Positions 1 to 11,279 of a stretch of 64,000 bases of DNA are shown here, piece after piece. Below the pieces are notes generated by a model, which did no database searches, had not been told where the DNA came from, and worked only from the letters and a program-made list of their open reading frames with translations. Positions within the stretch are counted from its first letter, which is position 1; each line of letters opens with the position of its first letter. Both the position numbers and the translations under genes were made by a program. The stretch comes from Mesocentrotus franciscanus (taxonomy: Eukaryota; Echinodermata; Echinoidea; Camarodonta; Strongylocentrotidae): contig CP137686.1 in the NCBI GenBank assembly GCA_037976565.1, forward strand, positions 310,001 through 374,000, read 5' to 3'.

Positions 1-413
1 TTCTAATTTGTCCTGTCCATACTGTGCCCTATGCTTTATCTATGTCTAGGAAACGCACCATAGTGGATTTTTTTTTTTTTTGCAGATGTTTCTGCATTTA
101 TTGATAAATCAAATACAAAACATTCAAATAACAATAATAGTATATAATATAATTGATTTACATAAAAAGTGACAACTAAAATACACACACACAAAAATGG
201 ATATATAATCAAAGAATCAAGATAAATGCAGAGGCCAACTATCATAAGCATGAATGCTTGAGTTAATAGCAGCCGGTAAGGGGGTACATGACGCTGTTAT
301 AGGAGTAGAGTGTAACATATAAAAAAATTCTGATTGTGACTGTTGAAATCCTCGCAGAAAATCATGTTTTTATTTTATGGAATTGAGTGATTTCAAGATC
401 AATAAGGTGAGGG

Positions 414-735
414 TTATAAAAATTGATCTAAGTCACATTTGAAATTATTGAGTGTTATTTCGATTTTAAGGTATTCCTCATCTGGGGGCGTAGGTAAAAC
501 CTTATATGAGATTCCATCTCTAATATATATGGCACATCCCCCTCCTTTTCTTGGTGATCTACTCTTAACAATTGCTGTGAAATTAGGAATACCAAATGAT
601 TTATGGTTCGTGTTGTTCAACCATGTTTCTTGAATGCAAATAATATTTGGTGGGTTGGGGGAATTTGAAATAAAACGAATAAGTTCGTCACCATGGCAGC
701 GGAGCCCCTAGACGTTCCACTGCCATAGTACAATT
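414..735 (-). pseudogene. LINE AP-endonuclease N-terminal fragment
   Basis: Minus-strand translation gives the start of an exonuclease/endonuclease/phosphatase domain: a QWN motif, then CIQETWL with the catalytic Glu at about 615-640, then GGGCAIYIRDGISY. These are hallmark blocks of the apurinic-like endonuclease that nicks target DNA in LINEs. The QWN region contains an in-frame TAG near 710, and the frame stops at 414 before the catalytic His/Asp blocks, so the domain is truncated and inactive. Confidence 0.65.
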
Positions 736-738
736 GGA

Positions 739-2030
739 TTATGTGTCCTTATTCAACATCTCGTGAATGGATTCTGCCCTCGCTTTGAAACCAAAGCATT
801 TGTGGGCAGCTTCCACCACGAGTTTGATTCTATTACTTTTTGTATTGTTTCCTTCTAAATTATTAATTACAAAAACTAAAAATGGGATTAATTCGTTGAA
901 ATCCTGAGCTGGCTCCGACTCTGTATGATTGTTTGCTACTTTTGTTTTTTCCACTTTACGGTGAGACGTTACATTATTAGTAATAATTTCAGGCGGTGTT
1001 ATATTGGAGAAGGTGGCTGTGGGGTTGTGGGTATTGGGGATCTCGATAACCTCTGGTTGGGTGGTTGTCGGCTTCGGAATTGTTTGGTTAATGGTGTGTT
1101 TCTTGCTTCTGTTCGGTTGATCGTTATTTTGGGTCCTTTTTTTGGTTGCCTCGCATAGGATTTTTTTTTTTGCTTGCTTCGACGTAGGTTATTTTTTCTG
1201 TGTATTGTACGGATTGTATTTGTTTTGCCCTTTTATAAAGAGGGCAGCCCTCATATGCAGCACTATGTTTCCCCTTGCATCTAAAACATGTTGGGTTGTC
1301 TATGGAAGGGCAATTATCAGATGTGTGGCTGTCCCCACATCTCACACATCTGAGATTATATTTGCAATTTTCTTTGGAGTGACCAAAGCCTTGGCATTTT
1401 TGGCAACGTCGTACTGGGGGTACATAAATAGTGACCCTCTTGATCATATAGCCTATTTGAATTTGGGAAGGGAGACAATCGGATTCAAAAGAGAGACAAA
1501 AAGCAGTGGTGCCAGTCAGAATACCCTTCACTCGTTTCATTATGCGTCGCACATGAATGACGCCTTGTGCTTTTAATTCGGCTAAGAGTTCGTCATCCGT
1601 GACGTCGAGTGGGATCCCCACTATTGCTCCCTTTGTTTTGGGGAAGGGGACCCACTCCGTCGTCTTTGTTTGTATAGATGCCAATTCATTGACATTCCTA
1701 AGAGTATTTACTTGTCTAATGTTAGAGCATTCTACAAGTAGGCCTCTTCCCTTCTTTGTTATACTTTTTGGCTTTCCAATGGCATTATGGAGGTCCCAGG
1801 TTATTTGAATCGGGTTAGCTTTCGTAAGAGATTTTGCGTTGTCGATAGGTGTTATTAGAATTTGGTACTTTGAGGTGCTTCGTCTTGGGTAAAGGTACTA
1901 TTAAGTCTGGGTCTTTTTTTAACATTCTTTCCAACAGGAATGAAGTCCTCATTTTTATCGATAAATCCTCCGCTTCGGAAGGGGCTTCAGCTGCAGCCAT
2001 GGTTAAAGGTGAAAAGGTGCAAACTCCCAA
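739..2030 (-). pseudogene. LINE ORF1 (gag-like, three zinc knuckles), frameshifted
   Basis: Minus-strand nucleic-acid-binding ORF1 protein of a LINE. The clearest block (1124-1684) carries three knuckles in a row: CQKCQGFGHSKENC (CX2CX4HX4C), CVRCGDSHTSDNC (CX2CX3HX4C) and CFRCKGKHSAAYEGC (CX2CX3HX6C). This series is typical of ORF1 in I and Jockey-like elements, where it coats the RNA for retrotransposition. Upstream reading continues in other frames (1690-1860, then 1815-2030), so at least one frameshift lies near 1850. A C-terminal block is open at 739-954. No intact start-to-stop frame exists; this is a dead gene. Confidence 0.7.
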
Positions 2031-2296
2031 TGTACACCTACCTTTGATTTGTTGCCTTGGGTCTCTTGTATTTGAGTGGGATCCCCACTATTGCCCCCTT
2101 TGTTTTGGGGAAGGGGACCCACTCCGATGTCTTTGTTTGGATGGATGCCAATTCAGTAACATTCCGCAGTGAATTTGCTTGTCTGATGTTCGTACAGTCT
2201 ACTAGTAGGCTTCTTCCCTTCTTTTTTATACATCTAGGCTTTCATATGGCCTTATGGAGGTCTCGGATAAAGTGAATGATGCCTTGTGGTTTTAAT
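1554..2296. repeat. Partial tandem duplication inside LINE ORF1
   Basis: The stretch at about 1609-1805 recurs at about 2076-2270, offset 467 bases, both beginning GTGGGATCCCCACTATTG. The second copy then re-enters the ATGAATGA-GCCTTGTG block already present at 1554. The copies differ at many positions, so the duplication is not recent. Confidence 0.65.
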
Positions 2297-2559
2297 TTTT
2301 GAAGTGTGTTCTTTGTTATTTATACTCTTTTGGAAATCATTTTCTAGGTTTACTTACCAAGACGGATTGGTGTAAAATTCTTTCATTCTTCCAACAAAAA
2401 CCTTTTATCATACACATGTATTTTACATCTCGTTGTATGAATATAGAGATCTGCCTTTCTCAGCAGTTTCCCATAATTTCTGCCACTCAGTTTTATAAAA
2501 ATCAACCATATCACTCAAAAATTCTTGTCCGTTTTTATTGACAAAAATGTCTATTGTTT

Positions 2560-2820
2560 TTTAAAGCCACTTGTTTAGCACCTCATTGCCTGCTAGGCCA
2601 CAATGTGCTGGAACCCAGTCGAAACTTCTTTTCCAAAAGATTAATTGCCATTGATTTTTCATTTATCTCGACTATCATACTGCTTTCATGGAAATTTTTA
2701 ACGGCTTCTAAAGCCGAGCTGGAATGAGTTACTACAGCTATTGGGTGATGCTCCTCTACCCATTCTAAAGCCGTGATAGTTCAGCCTTAATGATATTATC
2801 TTTACACATTTTGTACTTAC
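2560..2820 (-). pseudogene. LINE RNase H fragment
   Basis: Minus-strand reading gives WVEEHHPIAVVTHSSSALEA and, one frame over, FDWVPAHCGLAGNEVLNKW, the typical last blocks of a LINE-encoded RNase H. The usual Asp of the DS-S/SAL block is His here (THSSSAL) and a frameshift separates the two blocks, so the domain is dead. It lies directly downstream of the ORF1 at 2938-3726 on the same strand, so endonuclease and RT have been lost between them. Confidence 0.6.
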
Positions 2821-2937
2821 GTCATATTTTTAGTTTCGGGTTGAATAGGCTAGGAACTTGGGTGTAGGGTTGCACACTTGGCTGTGCCTGGAAAGAAGCC
2901 GACTGTCTTTGGTATTCCTTGGCGGATTGAGCATAAA

Positions 2938-3880
2938 TTATGTTAGTTGCTCCTTTATTTTGATTATTTGTATGCTCTGACCTGCTTTATAAAAAGGGCA
3001 TCCTTTGTATGCAGCCGAGTGGTTATTTTTACATCTAAAACATATTGGGTCTTCTTTTTTTGTACAATCTTCAAATGAATGGTTATCCCCGCATCTTACA
3101 CATCTTATTTCCTTTTTACAATATTTCTGTACATGTCCAAACAGTTGGCACTTGTGGCAGCATACCACTGGTGGATTGTATATGTCTACTCTGTATGATT
3201 CATACAAAAAATTCACTTTATTGGGTCTGCTTTCGCTATTCAATGTTAACAGAACTGATGGGGTGGGGGCTAGAATTCCATTTGTTCTTTTTAGAAATCT
3301 TTTTACGTAGCATACATTTTGTTCCTTAAGTAAATAGTACAGGTCTTCTTCAGGGATGGCTATGTCGACATTATGGATTACACCCTTGCATGTTTTGGGT
3401 TTTTTCTGGAATGTAGTACAGGTTACTGGTATTTTCACTATTTCGGTTATTTGTAGAGCCTTCGTCAGTTGATCGTTGTTGGAGCATGTGATTGGGATGG
3501 TTCTCTTTATTTTCTTTACATTGTTAACTTCTCTTATTGCTTTATTGATGTCTTCAATTATTTTTATCGGGTTAAGTTGGCAAATATTTTTCCCCTCTTC
3601 TGTCGCTTTGACAGTTTCTATGTAGTTTACATCTAGTTTTTGTTTTTTATTTTGGTTTTGGGACTTTGCTCTATCCTCTGGTGGACTGCTTCCGGCTCTT
3701 CGCCGTTTTTTTTGTCTTTCTATCAACTTCGTTCCAACCCTCTATATTATCGTTGAATTCTCCCTCCTCTCCCGGATAAAAACCCCGACCCTCGTTGATT
3801 GCAGCCTGGTCGTAGGCCTCTTCCCCGGAAGAATAGGGGTCTTCCATAGTATTCATTCGCTCGCTCATACACACACACAC
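2938..3880 (-). pseudogene. LINE ORF1 (gag-like), second copy
   Basis: The minus-strand frame 3726-2938 (262 residues) ends in three zinc knuckles: CCHKCQLFGHVQKYC, CVRCGDNHSFEDC and CFRCKNNHSAAYKGC. The acidic N-terminus (DPYSSGEEAYDQAAINEG) lies in another overlapping frame at 3671-3880, so one frameshift near 3700 breaks the gene. The product would be an RNA-binding ORF1 protein related to, but diverged from, that at 739-2030. Confidence 0.7.
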
Positions 3881-3885
3881 AAACT

Positions 3886-3934
<49 letters not shown>
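3870..3934. repeat. (CA)n/(TA)n microsatellite
   Basis: A short CA run is followed by about 44 bases of alternating TA. The same arrangement recurs at 4411-4481 upstream of the duplicated LINE 5' end, so it was duplicated with that end. Confidence 0.85.
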
Positions 3935-3937
<3 letters not shown>

Positions 3938-4020
3938 CCTACCTTATCCTTCTTCAAATCCAAATAAACACAATCCAAATTACAAATTACAATTCAATCA
4001 TCGGTGTAATTGAAGTCTTA

Positions 4021-4431
4021 TCAGTCAAAATCCAAGCGAATTTTGTTAATGTCTTCAATTATTTTTACTGGATTTAGATGGCATATATTTTTTCCCTCCT
4101 CTGTCGCTTTGACAGTGACCATGTAGTTAACATCTAGTTGTTTTTTATTTTGGTTTTGGGACTTTGCTCTATCGTCTAGTGGACTGCTTCCGGCTGTTCG
4201 CCGTTTTTGGGGCTTTCTAGCTACTTCTTTCCAACCCTCTGTATTATCATTGTTTTCTCCCTCTTCTCCCGAATAAAAACCCTGACCCTCGTTTATTGCA
4301 GCCTGGTCGTAGGCCTCTTCCCCGGAAGAATAGGGGTCATCAATATTGAATATTCTATTAGCCCGTAAAGGGCTGTAATGCTTAATCTGTATGCAAGTTA
4401 GTGATATATGTATACACACACACACACACAC
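4021..4431 (-). pseudogene. LINE ORF1 5' part, tandem third copy
   Basis: This minus-strand frame repeats the N-terminus of the ORF1 at 3671-3880 (again DPYSSGEEAYDQAAINEG) through KATEEGKNIC and NPVKIIEDINK, then stops. Its upstream flank (about 4490-4560) resembles the flank of the other copy (3940-4020). This is a head-to-tail duplication of a LINE 5' end. Confidence 0.65.
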
Positions 4432-4438
4432 AAAAACA

Positions 4439-4481
<43 letters not shown>
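4411..4481. repeat. (CA)n/(TA)n microsatellite
   Basis: CA run then about 40 bases of TA, paired with the tract at 3870-3934. Confidence 0.85.
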
Positions 4482-4484
<3 letters not shown>

Positions 4485-4489
4485 CCTAC

Positions 4490-5394
4490 CTTTTCTTTCT
4501 TCCAATCCAAATTAAAACAAACAAAATTCAACAGAACAAATCCAACGACGATGTAATTGCAGTCAATAAATCAAAATCCAAGCATATTTGGTTTGAAATA
4601 AAGCAAATTTTCCAAAAAAGTACCAGAAATGAGCGACCAAGAAACAGACCCTCCTCCTCTCCTTTTTTTATTTTTTATTTTGTAATCTTTTTTTTTGGCA
4701 TCAGTCAGAAATGACTATGCTAGCTTAAATGCATTTTTGTTGTTGGTATGGCATACACTTGGATGTAAGCCTTGTAGTAAGGGTAACCTTGGCTTTAGTT
4801 ATTTTTAGGAAAATATACTTGTAATTCTATATGGGTTACACAAAGTCATGATTCCTCCTTTTTTTGGGGGGGGGGGTTGGCTTTGAGTCATAATTGACTA
4901 TTTATGCCTTTTGCACTGCGCTTGGATTTTGAAGATTTATTTTATATTTTGTTTATATACATATATATATTAATACATATATATACCTATACCTATATTT
5001 CTTACCCAATAGGTAAGAAATATACCCAAGGCATAAAATACCAGCTCTCATAAGCTATTCCTCGTTATTATCTGACAAGAACCATTTTGAAACCAGTAGT
5101 ATCAATTTCATTGATATTATGATTATATTGATATAGAAATATAATAGGTAAGAAAATTCCCCAAACCATAACATAATGAAATGCCTATGAAGAGGATACT
5201 AGCTCTCATAAGTTATTCCCCCTTTTTAATAACCGCCTTCAACAAGGTTTAACTGATTAATGAAGCGTAAGATATATTTCTTAAATTTCTTTGCCGGTGA
5301 GCATACACTTATGGTATATATGCACATTAAAATGAAATTATAAAATATGAGCACATTAGGAAGGTATTGTAATGCTATATTTTGCATTATTGTG
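4490..5394. other. AT-rich intergenic stretch
   Basis: No coding region seen. It holds a T-run with a G-run at 4858-4877 and two diverged copies of a block containing ATAGGTAAGAAA and AGCTCTCATAAG (about 5010-5060 and 5145-5225). Confidence 0.5.
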
Positions 5395-5650
5395 AGCTTG
5401 TCTAGTGAGCTCCGCGACGGCGAGCCCGCCGGACCGGGTTACTCCCCGCCAATATCCAAAGGCCTCTCGGGGCCTGGCTGATCTCGCAGAGAGCCGCGAA
5501 GAGAAACACCGCCGCACCCTGTGTAGACATTAAGCCTCACACTAAGCGAACGACGGGAGTTTCCTCAACCGTTGACCGGGGAGATTGCGCTTGCCAACCA
5601 CCCCCGGCCACCAGGCCACCGTGCTTGTCATCTAGAGCAAGTGAATCAGT
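5395..5650. other. GC-rich island 1, unidentified
   Basis: Abruptly GC-rich sequence within AT-rich DNA, from GAGCTCCGCGACGGCGAGCC to ACCGTGCTTGTCATCTAGAG. It has no long open frame and resembles no RNA gene I recognise. LINE 5' regions are often GC-rich, so a 5'UTR or internal promoter of a LINE is possible; this is inference. Confidence 0.4.
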
Positions 5651-5809
5651 GGATTATAGTGAGGGTAAATCATAATTGGGGTAATATTGTCTATTCCTTA
5701 TACTGAGTGGTAACTTATAATTGATTGGATAATATCTGAAAAACAAGTGGTTTAACATTTGCGTGGGGAAATGTAATACTTTTTCCCTTTTTTTATTTTA
5801 AAACATAAA

Positions 5810-5975
5810 TTCGGCCAGGTGGCACATCGCGATCCACCAGCCCCCTTACCGTGCACCATCTTACCTGCTGTCAAGGTGCGTTTTGACAGCTTTTCGGGGG
5901 AGGGGGGACACTCCCCCTAGGTCACTCCGGTGCGGACCCGTGGTGCCCGTGCCCCTTAACGTAGTAATATGTGTT
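5810..5975. other. GC-rich island 2, unidentified
   Basis: A second GC-rich block, from GGCCAGGTGGCACATCGCGA to CCGTGGTGCCCGTGCCCC, lying 160 bases from the first. It contains a small imperfect palindrome (CTGTCAAGGTGCGTTTTGACAG). No coding frame seen. Confidence 0.4.
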
Positions 5976-6239
5976 CCCGAGAAAGGGGGAATTGATAGAA
6001 CAATCCAAATATAAATGACAATATCCGTCCATACATAAGAATATCAATGGTGAGGAGATATTCTGTGAAATGTTATTTTGTGATAATAAGAGCTTGTACA
6101 GATATTATTTATTTAAGTTGCTTATTCTCTTTGGTTTTTAGCTAGTGATGTTGCGGTAATTTTTTAGTATAAATAAGCATGATTTTCATTTGAATCCTTT
6201 AACGGTCACTTGTTATCTAAAATAACGTAAATCTTTCTG

Positions 6240-7660
6240 ATTTTCAGACAAATGTCAGTAAAGCCTCAATATTATTTTCACTGTTAAGTAATTCTTTTAT
6301 GTGATAAGGTTTCTTTATCCTTTGGATCATAGGCCTCCTTATTTGTTCATATTTTTTACAATCAAATAGGTAATGGTGATTGGTTTCCATTTCATTGCAA
6401 AATGTACATTTACCATCGTCGTGTTTCTTTAATTTATGTAGATGGGAATTTAAAGGACATTTTCCTAATCTAAATCAGTGCAGGGTTATTTCGTCTTTTT
6501 AGTTAGATATTTAGGAAAGTAAATATCGTTGACTTTATTTTGTATATCATGTAAATATCTTCCGTTAGTGGAAATGTCCAACATGCGTTGCCAATCTTTT
6601 ATACATTCGTATTCGTTGTCATTCTCGTGTTCTTTCCTATTTTTAGGGATATCGAAATCAATATAATTTGTTTTGGTTGCTTTATTTGCAAGTTGTTCTA
6701 CTATTTCGTTTCCGTGTAAACCGATGTGCGATGGAATCCATTCGAAATACACGTATATTCTTTTTCTTTCTAGATGTTTGAGTATGTACAAAATTTCTAG
6801 AACAAGACTGTGTTCATAGTTATGACTAATAATAGATTGTGGGGCCGATAAGGAGTCAGACAAAATGACTTCTTTTAACGATATAAGATTGTCCAGCCAT
6901 TCTAAGGCTAATATTATTGCTGATAGCTCTGCCCTAGCTATGCTTACTGGTGATATATTAGCACATTTTTAAATATTTAATTCTGGAATATAAAATGCGG
7001 CTCCTGTGCTATCATTACTTTGTTTGGATCCGTCGGTATATACTTTAAGGTGGTCTGCATATATAGTAGATATAACTTCTAAGGAATAATCCTTTAAATC
7101 ATGTTGGTTGTTCTTTTTATTCATTTTATTATGAACTATAAAAGAAACACACAGGGTTGGAAGGTGCCAGAATGGGTATTTTGATAGACAGCTATTCCAT
7201 TTTTCAATCTTCATACTTGTATTGGTTTTTATTCTTTTGATAAAGGATCCTTCTCCAGGTTTCCATTGAAATTGTTCAAATTGCCAACATGTTGCTAAAA
7301 TTTCTTTAGTTGGATGACTATCATTACACAAATTTAGATAGATCAAATAATTGTGTAAGAACTGTTTTCTTCTCAGACTCGGGGGCATTTCCCCGCATCC
7401 AACTTGAATGGCGTCTAGAGATGTTAGTTTAAAAGCTCCAGTAATTATTTAAAGTGCTTTGTATTGTATTGTGTCTAATTGTTTTTTAAAAGTTACACAT
7501 GCTGAGTCGTACAGTTACATCCGTAGTCTAGTATAGAGCGGATTAGACCTTTATATACCATATATAATATATCGCTATTATTTCCCCATGGTGTTCCGGA
7601 GATAGATCGCAGAAGATTTAGTCTTTTATTACATCTTTCTCATAGCGGTTCGGCAGCCTT
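6240..7660 (-). mobile_element. I-group LINE 3' fragment (RT thumb, RNase H, C-terminal zinc motif)
   Basis: On the minus strand, in order: the end of the reverse transcriptase thumb (IRSILDYGC, about 7540-7510; MPPSLRRKQFLHNYL from 7388), an RNase H domain with YTDGSKQSNDSTGAAFY (about 7045-6995), RAELSAIILALEWL, LSDSLSAPQS and WIPSHIGLHGNE (about 6750-6715), and a C-terminal Cys-His block reading CTFCNEMETNHHYLFDC (about 6410-6360). RNase H residues D, E and D are all present. A stop at about 6966 and frameshifts near 6480 and 7450 show it is a fossil. RNase H plus a terminal zinc motif supports the I group. Confidence 0.7.
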
Positions 7661-7699
7661 AGCTTATAATATACCCCCAGTCCGGACCCCCATGGGCCT

Positions 7700-9890
7700 A
7701 TTAAACACAACTACTAGATACACACATTATACTCCTTTCACTGCATGTACACGGTCTAACATACCAATAAATATACCGTGCACTGTTATTAAATCATGCC
7801 TTTATTTCATAAAAAAAGAAATACATGTGTACATTCAAGACCAGGCCCATGTTCCCCTGCCGAAGCATGGCAAGTTGCACTATAAAACAAATACAAACAG
7901 TGATGCATTACAATTACAATTATATATCAATCATGCATAGTTTGGCAACACAATATTTAAAAAATAAGGAAATCATGATTGTCTGAGCATGTGGGTAAAG
8001 GCTGGAAGTAGGAAACGATGTAAAAGAGATGTATTTTAGTATTTATTGATTCAACCATAAAATAGTAGTATAGTATTTATTCCATTCTTCATACAAAAAA
8101 CATATATACAATACATACAGAGTATGAACAAATTGAAATTTGAAATACATAAATACATGTAGATGGGTAACATAACAGATAATAAGAATACAATAAAATT
8201 AAAAGAAAATAGGTTCAGAAAGCAAATTTATGTCGAATGAGGGGTCAACAAAAAAGAGCATTTAGCCTTGTTGAACGTTGACCCCTAAAGAAAGTACATA
8301 TTTAGCAGCACATTAAAAATAAAAAGAATGCAGACGGAAACAGAAGGGAAAACGAAAACGTAATACAGAAAAAAATATATACAAATATATACGTTGTAAA
8401 TCAAATATGATATTCTAGTTGTTGAGTACAAATTTAATAAAAACAATCAAAAGGAACGTTTAAAACTATTTACGTTGATTCTTTAGATGGTTTGGAGTAG
8501 TGATTCATAGATGAGATGGTTAGGAACACCGAAAAGCAAAATGCTTGTAATTGGTATCCCGAAAGAAGAACAAGTGAAAAACCGTTATTTGTAAATAAAC
8601 AAACAAGACTACATACATATCACACACAGACACACAAACGCACTCACACACACATGCCTGGGATATATACCAATCTAGATAATATATTGAACATCATGCA
8701 TAACTCTACCATTGATATAAAAGCAAATTTCTTATTCCTTATTTTACTTTGAAAAAAACTTACTTTATTATAGACTATTATTGTTATTATTATATTGCTA
8801 CCACTATCATTATCATTGAAAACTGAAATGAATGAATGTGAACCTGATCCTTTAGTCACCCATCCATAGAATGCTCTTGGTCAGAGTGTGACGCGTTGAC
8901 GCTTGCCTGTCCTTCACATATCTTTCAATGAACCGGTGACCATGACGATCTCATCTTTTTACCCATTCATTTAAATTTCAGAGTAATATAATCAATATGT
9001 ACAAAAGAATAATACAAGAATGATATAATTTAAATATTACTATGTCTTCTAACTTGAAACAATATGAGACGATAACTGTAATCACAAGCAAAAATGTGTT
9101 TATGTGAGTCCAAAGTCAGGATGAGAAATCCCATTGTAGCAAAAGGTCATCAGGTGCATCAATTATGATATCATACACAATCATGATTCAAGAAGTTAGT
9201 TATTAGAAAACAATGTACCATTAAATAAAAAAAGCAGCACATGATTCTGGCATGACTTCCTCTCAAAACCTGCTCGAAGGGGATACAAACAAAAACACAA
9301 CCTGGATACCCCTGGATACCACTAGATATCGTGCACTGTATACTACAAAACAAAATGTACAGATAGCTATGCGCGTATGTACATATCAGCCCAAATTTGC
9401 CCGGATTAAGATGGCGGGCGGCCTGTTCAATTCTGCACAGCAATCTGGGGGAGTACACCCTTTAGCGTCTTTATAGATCTCTATGATTAGTCGACTGCAA
9501 TACATACACTGCAATATTGAGATAGAGTGATCCACTAGTCCCAGAGGGGTGGCAGTTACATATATGCTGTGGGGCAATTTTGTTACAGTATTGACACTTG
9601 CATTTTTCTTCTACAATCAGTGTATGGAATATGGCATTCCATCAAAATACAAAATACATGTTTTGGCCTATGTCTTTCTGTCAAGAACGAGCAAAAGAAA
9701 CTTTTGATTTGAATTTTATTATGAGTTGCTCAATCTGAGGGCTCTTTTGTACCCTTTTAATAGATCTTTCAGTGTTAAAATGAAAGTTTAATTGTGACTT
9801 TGAATGAGTTTGATGTCATTGTATTAAGCCAAATATTTGTATATATGTATGTGTATTGTATTGGATAGTACCAACACTTGGTATAGAAAC
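7700..9890. other. AT-rich intergenic stretch
   Basis: No credible gene, RNA or mobile element recognised. Open frames are short and of low complexity. Confidence 0.5.
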
Positions 9891-9893
9891 AAG

Positions 9894-10019
9894 AATGCAA
9901 GTTCATTTTCTATGAATAGAGTAAATGACTATTATAACATGTATGTATAGCGTTTCAATGCAAGTTCATTTTCTATGAATAGAGTAAATGACTATTATAA
10001 CATGTATGTATAGCATTTC
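9894..10019. repeat. Two-copy tandem repeat, 63-bp unit
   Basis: Units begin AATGCAAGTTCATTTTCTAT at 9894 and 9957 and are nearly identical (CGTTTC versus CATTTC at the end), so the duplication is recent. Confidence 0.9.
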
Positions 10020-10491
10020 AATGCAGTATGAATCAGTACTATTATAAAGATTATCACTGAATTACCAGCCTTACTTAATTTTTTTGATTAAATAATTCCT
10101 TTATTTATTATACTGATGCATTCCATGTTTTGATTGTTTGTATAGATCTACATGTACCATCATGTGAGACATAAGTTTATTTGATATGCAAGGTGAGAAG
10201 TGATTCCGTATCAGTTTTTCATATTTTCAACATGTACAAAACTCCAATTGAAGAATATGATAATCAATATTGTACTCACTTTTTGTGCATTGAAATATTT
10301 GTTCATGTCATGAGGCAAAAATGCTTTTTTATAAAATAGTTTGCAATAATCGCAAGAGCCTATTAAATGATACATGTACCAGTCTACGCCTGCATCTTGT
10401 CTTGATTTGAATTGATTGAAATTGATTGAAACTATGTGAGATAGTAGTTTGCTATTGATTAGAGGACTTGATTGCAATCAAATTAATCCAG

Positions 10492-10810
10492 GGGGGTGTT
10501 TCATAAAGCTATGCGTAAAGTTACGCATGACTTTACGAATGACTTGAATATATAGAGCTAAATGGGATTCTCAAATCCTTTTAATTGCATGCATAAGCTA
10601 AAGTTGAAATATGCAGATGTAGATTAACCTTATTAACAAAACATTTTAATGTGAAGTGTATTTTTGGCTACAATTTAATTGAGATTATGGGAAATAGTCA
10701 CACTTTGATAAAATGTCAGGAAAAACTTTGGGCATTCCATTTGACTCTTCATATTCCAATCATTTGTAAAGTCGTTCATAACTTTACGCACAGCTTTATG
10801 AAACACCCCC
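10492..10810. mobile_element. MITE with long terminal inverted repeats (GGGGGTGTTTCATAAAGC)
   Basis: The left end GGGGGTGTTTCATAAAGCT is mirrored at the right end (AGCTTTATGAAACACCCCC), and the inverted repeat continues for about 50 bases through GTAAAGTTA and GACTTTAC blocks. The 319-bp interior has no coding frame. It belongs to the same end-sequence family as 25315-25583. The superfamily cannot be fixed from this copy. Confidence 0.8.
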
Positions 10811-10832
10811 AGATCAATTGAAACTACCAGTA

Positions 10833-11274
10833 CAGTCAAATCTGTCTACAGCGCCCGCCCAAGGGAACAAAAAAGTGGTCTTTGTAGACAGGTTTCTTTA
10901 GTACGTGTTTCAATGAGAAACCATTTTCAAGGGGAACAAAAAATGTGGTCTTTGTAGACAGGTTCCTTTAGTACATAGTTACTTCAATGAGAAACCATTT
11001 TCAAGGGGAAACAAAAATGTGGTCTTTGTAGACAGGTTCCTTTAGTACATAGTTACTTCAATGAGAAACCATTTTCAAGGGGAAACAAAAATGTGGTCTT
11101 TTTAGACAGGTGGTCTTTGTAGACAGGTTCCTTTAGTACATGTTTCAATGACAAACAAAAAGTGGTCTTTGTAGACAGGTGGTCATTAAAGCAGGTTTTA
11201 ATGACAAACCATTTTCAAGGGAAACAAAAAATGTGGTCTTTGTAGACAAGTGGTCATTAAGGCAGGTTTGACTG
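10833..11274. mobile_element. Pogo/Tc1-type MITE with internal 74-bp minisatellite
   Basis: The ends read TA-CAGTCAAATCTG and CAGGTTTGACTG-TA, inverted repeats flanked by a TA dinucleotide as expected for Tc1/mariner/pogo insertions. The interior is a tandem array of about 74 bp (CCATTTTCAAGGGG recurs at 10921, 10995 and 11069, with later irregular units) containing GTGGTCTTTGTAGACAGGT. A diverged trace of the same unit lies near 14110-14205. Confidence 0.65.
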
Positions 11275-11279
11275 TATAG

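Larger units (their letters stand above)
68..2300 (-). mobile_element. I-group non-LTR retrotransposon, internally deleted copy
   Basis: Read on the minus strand this is a LINE running from about 2300 down to a 14-base A-run (T68-T81 on the plus strand), preceded by AATAAA at 97-102. It holds a zinc-knuckle ORF1 (about 2030 to 739) and the start of an AP-endonuclease (about 735 to 414), then passes to a non-coding tail of about 330 bases. The remaining endonuclease and the whole reverse transcriptase are missing, so the copy is internally deleted and cannot move by itself. ORF1 has frameshifts near 1850 and an early duplication at 2050-2296. Assignment to the I group is inferred from three Cys-His knuckles here and the RNase H-bearing relatives at 2560 and 6240-7660. 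Confidence 0.7.
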
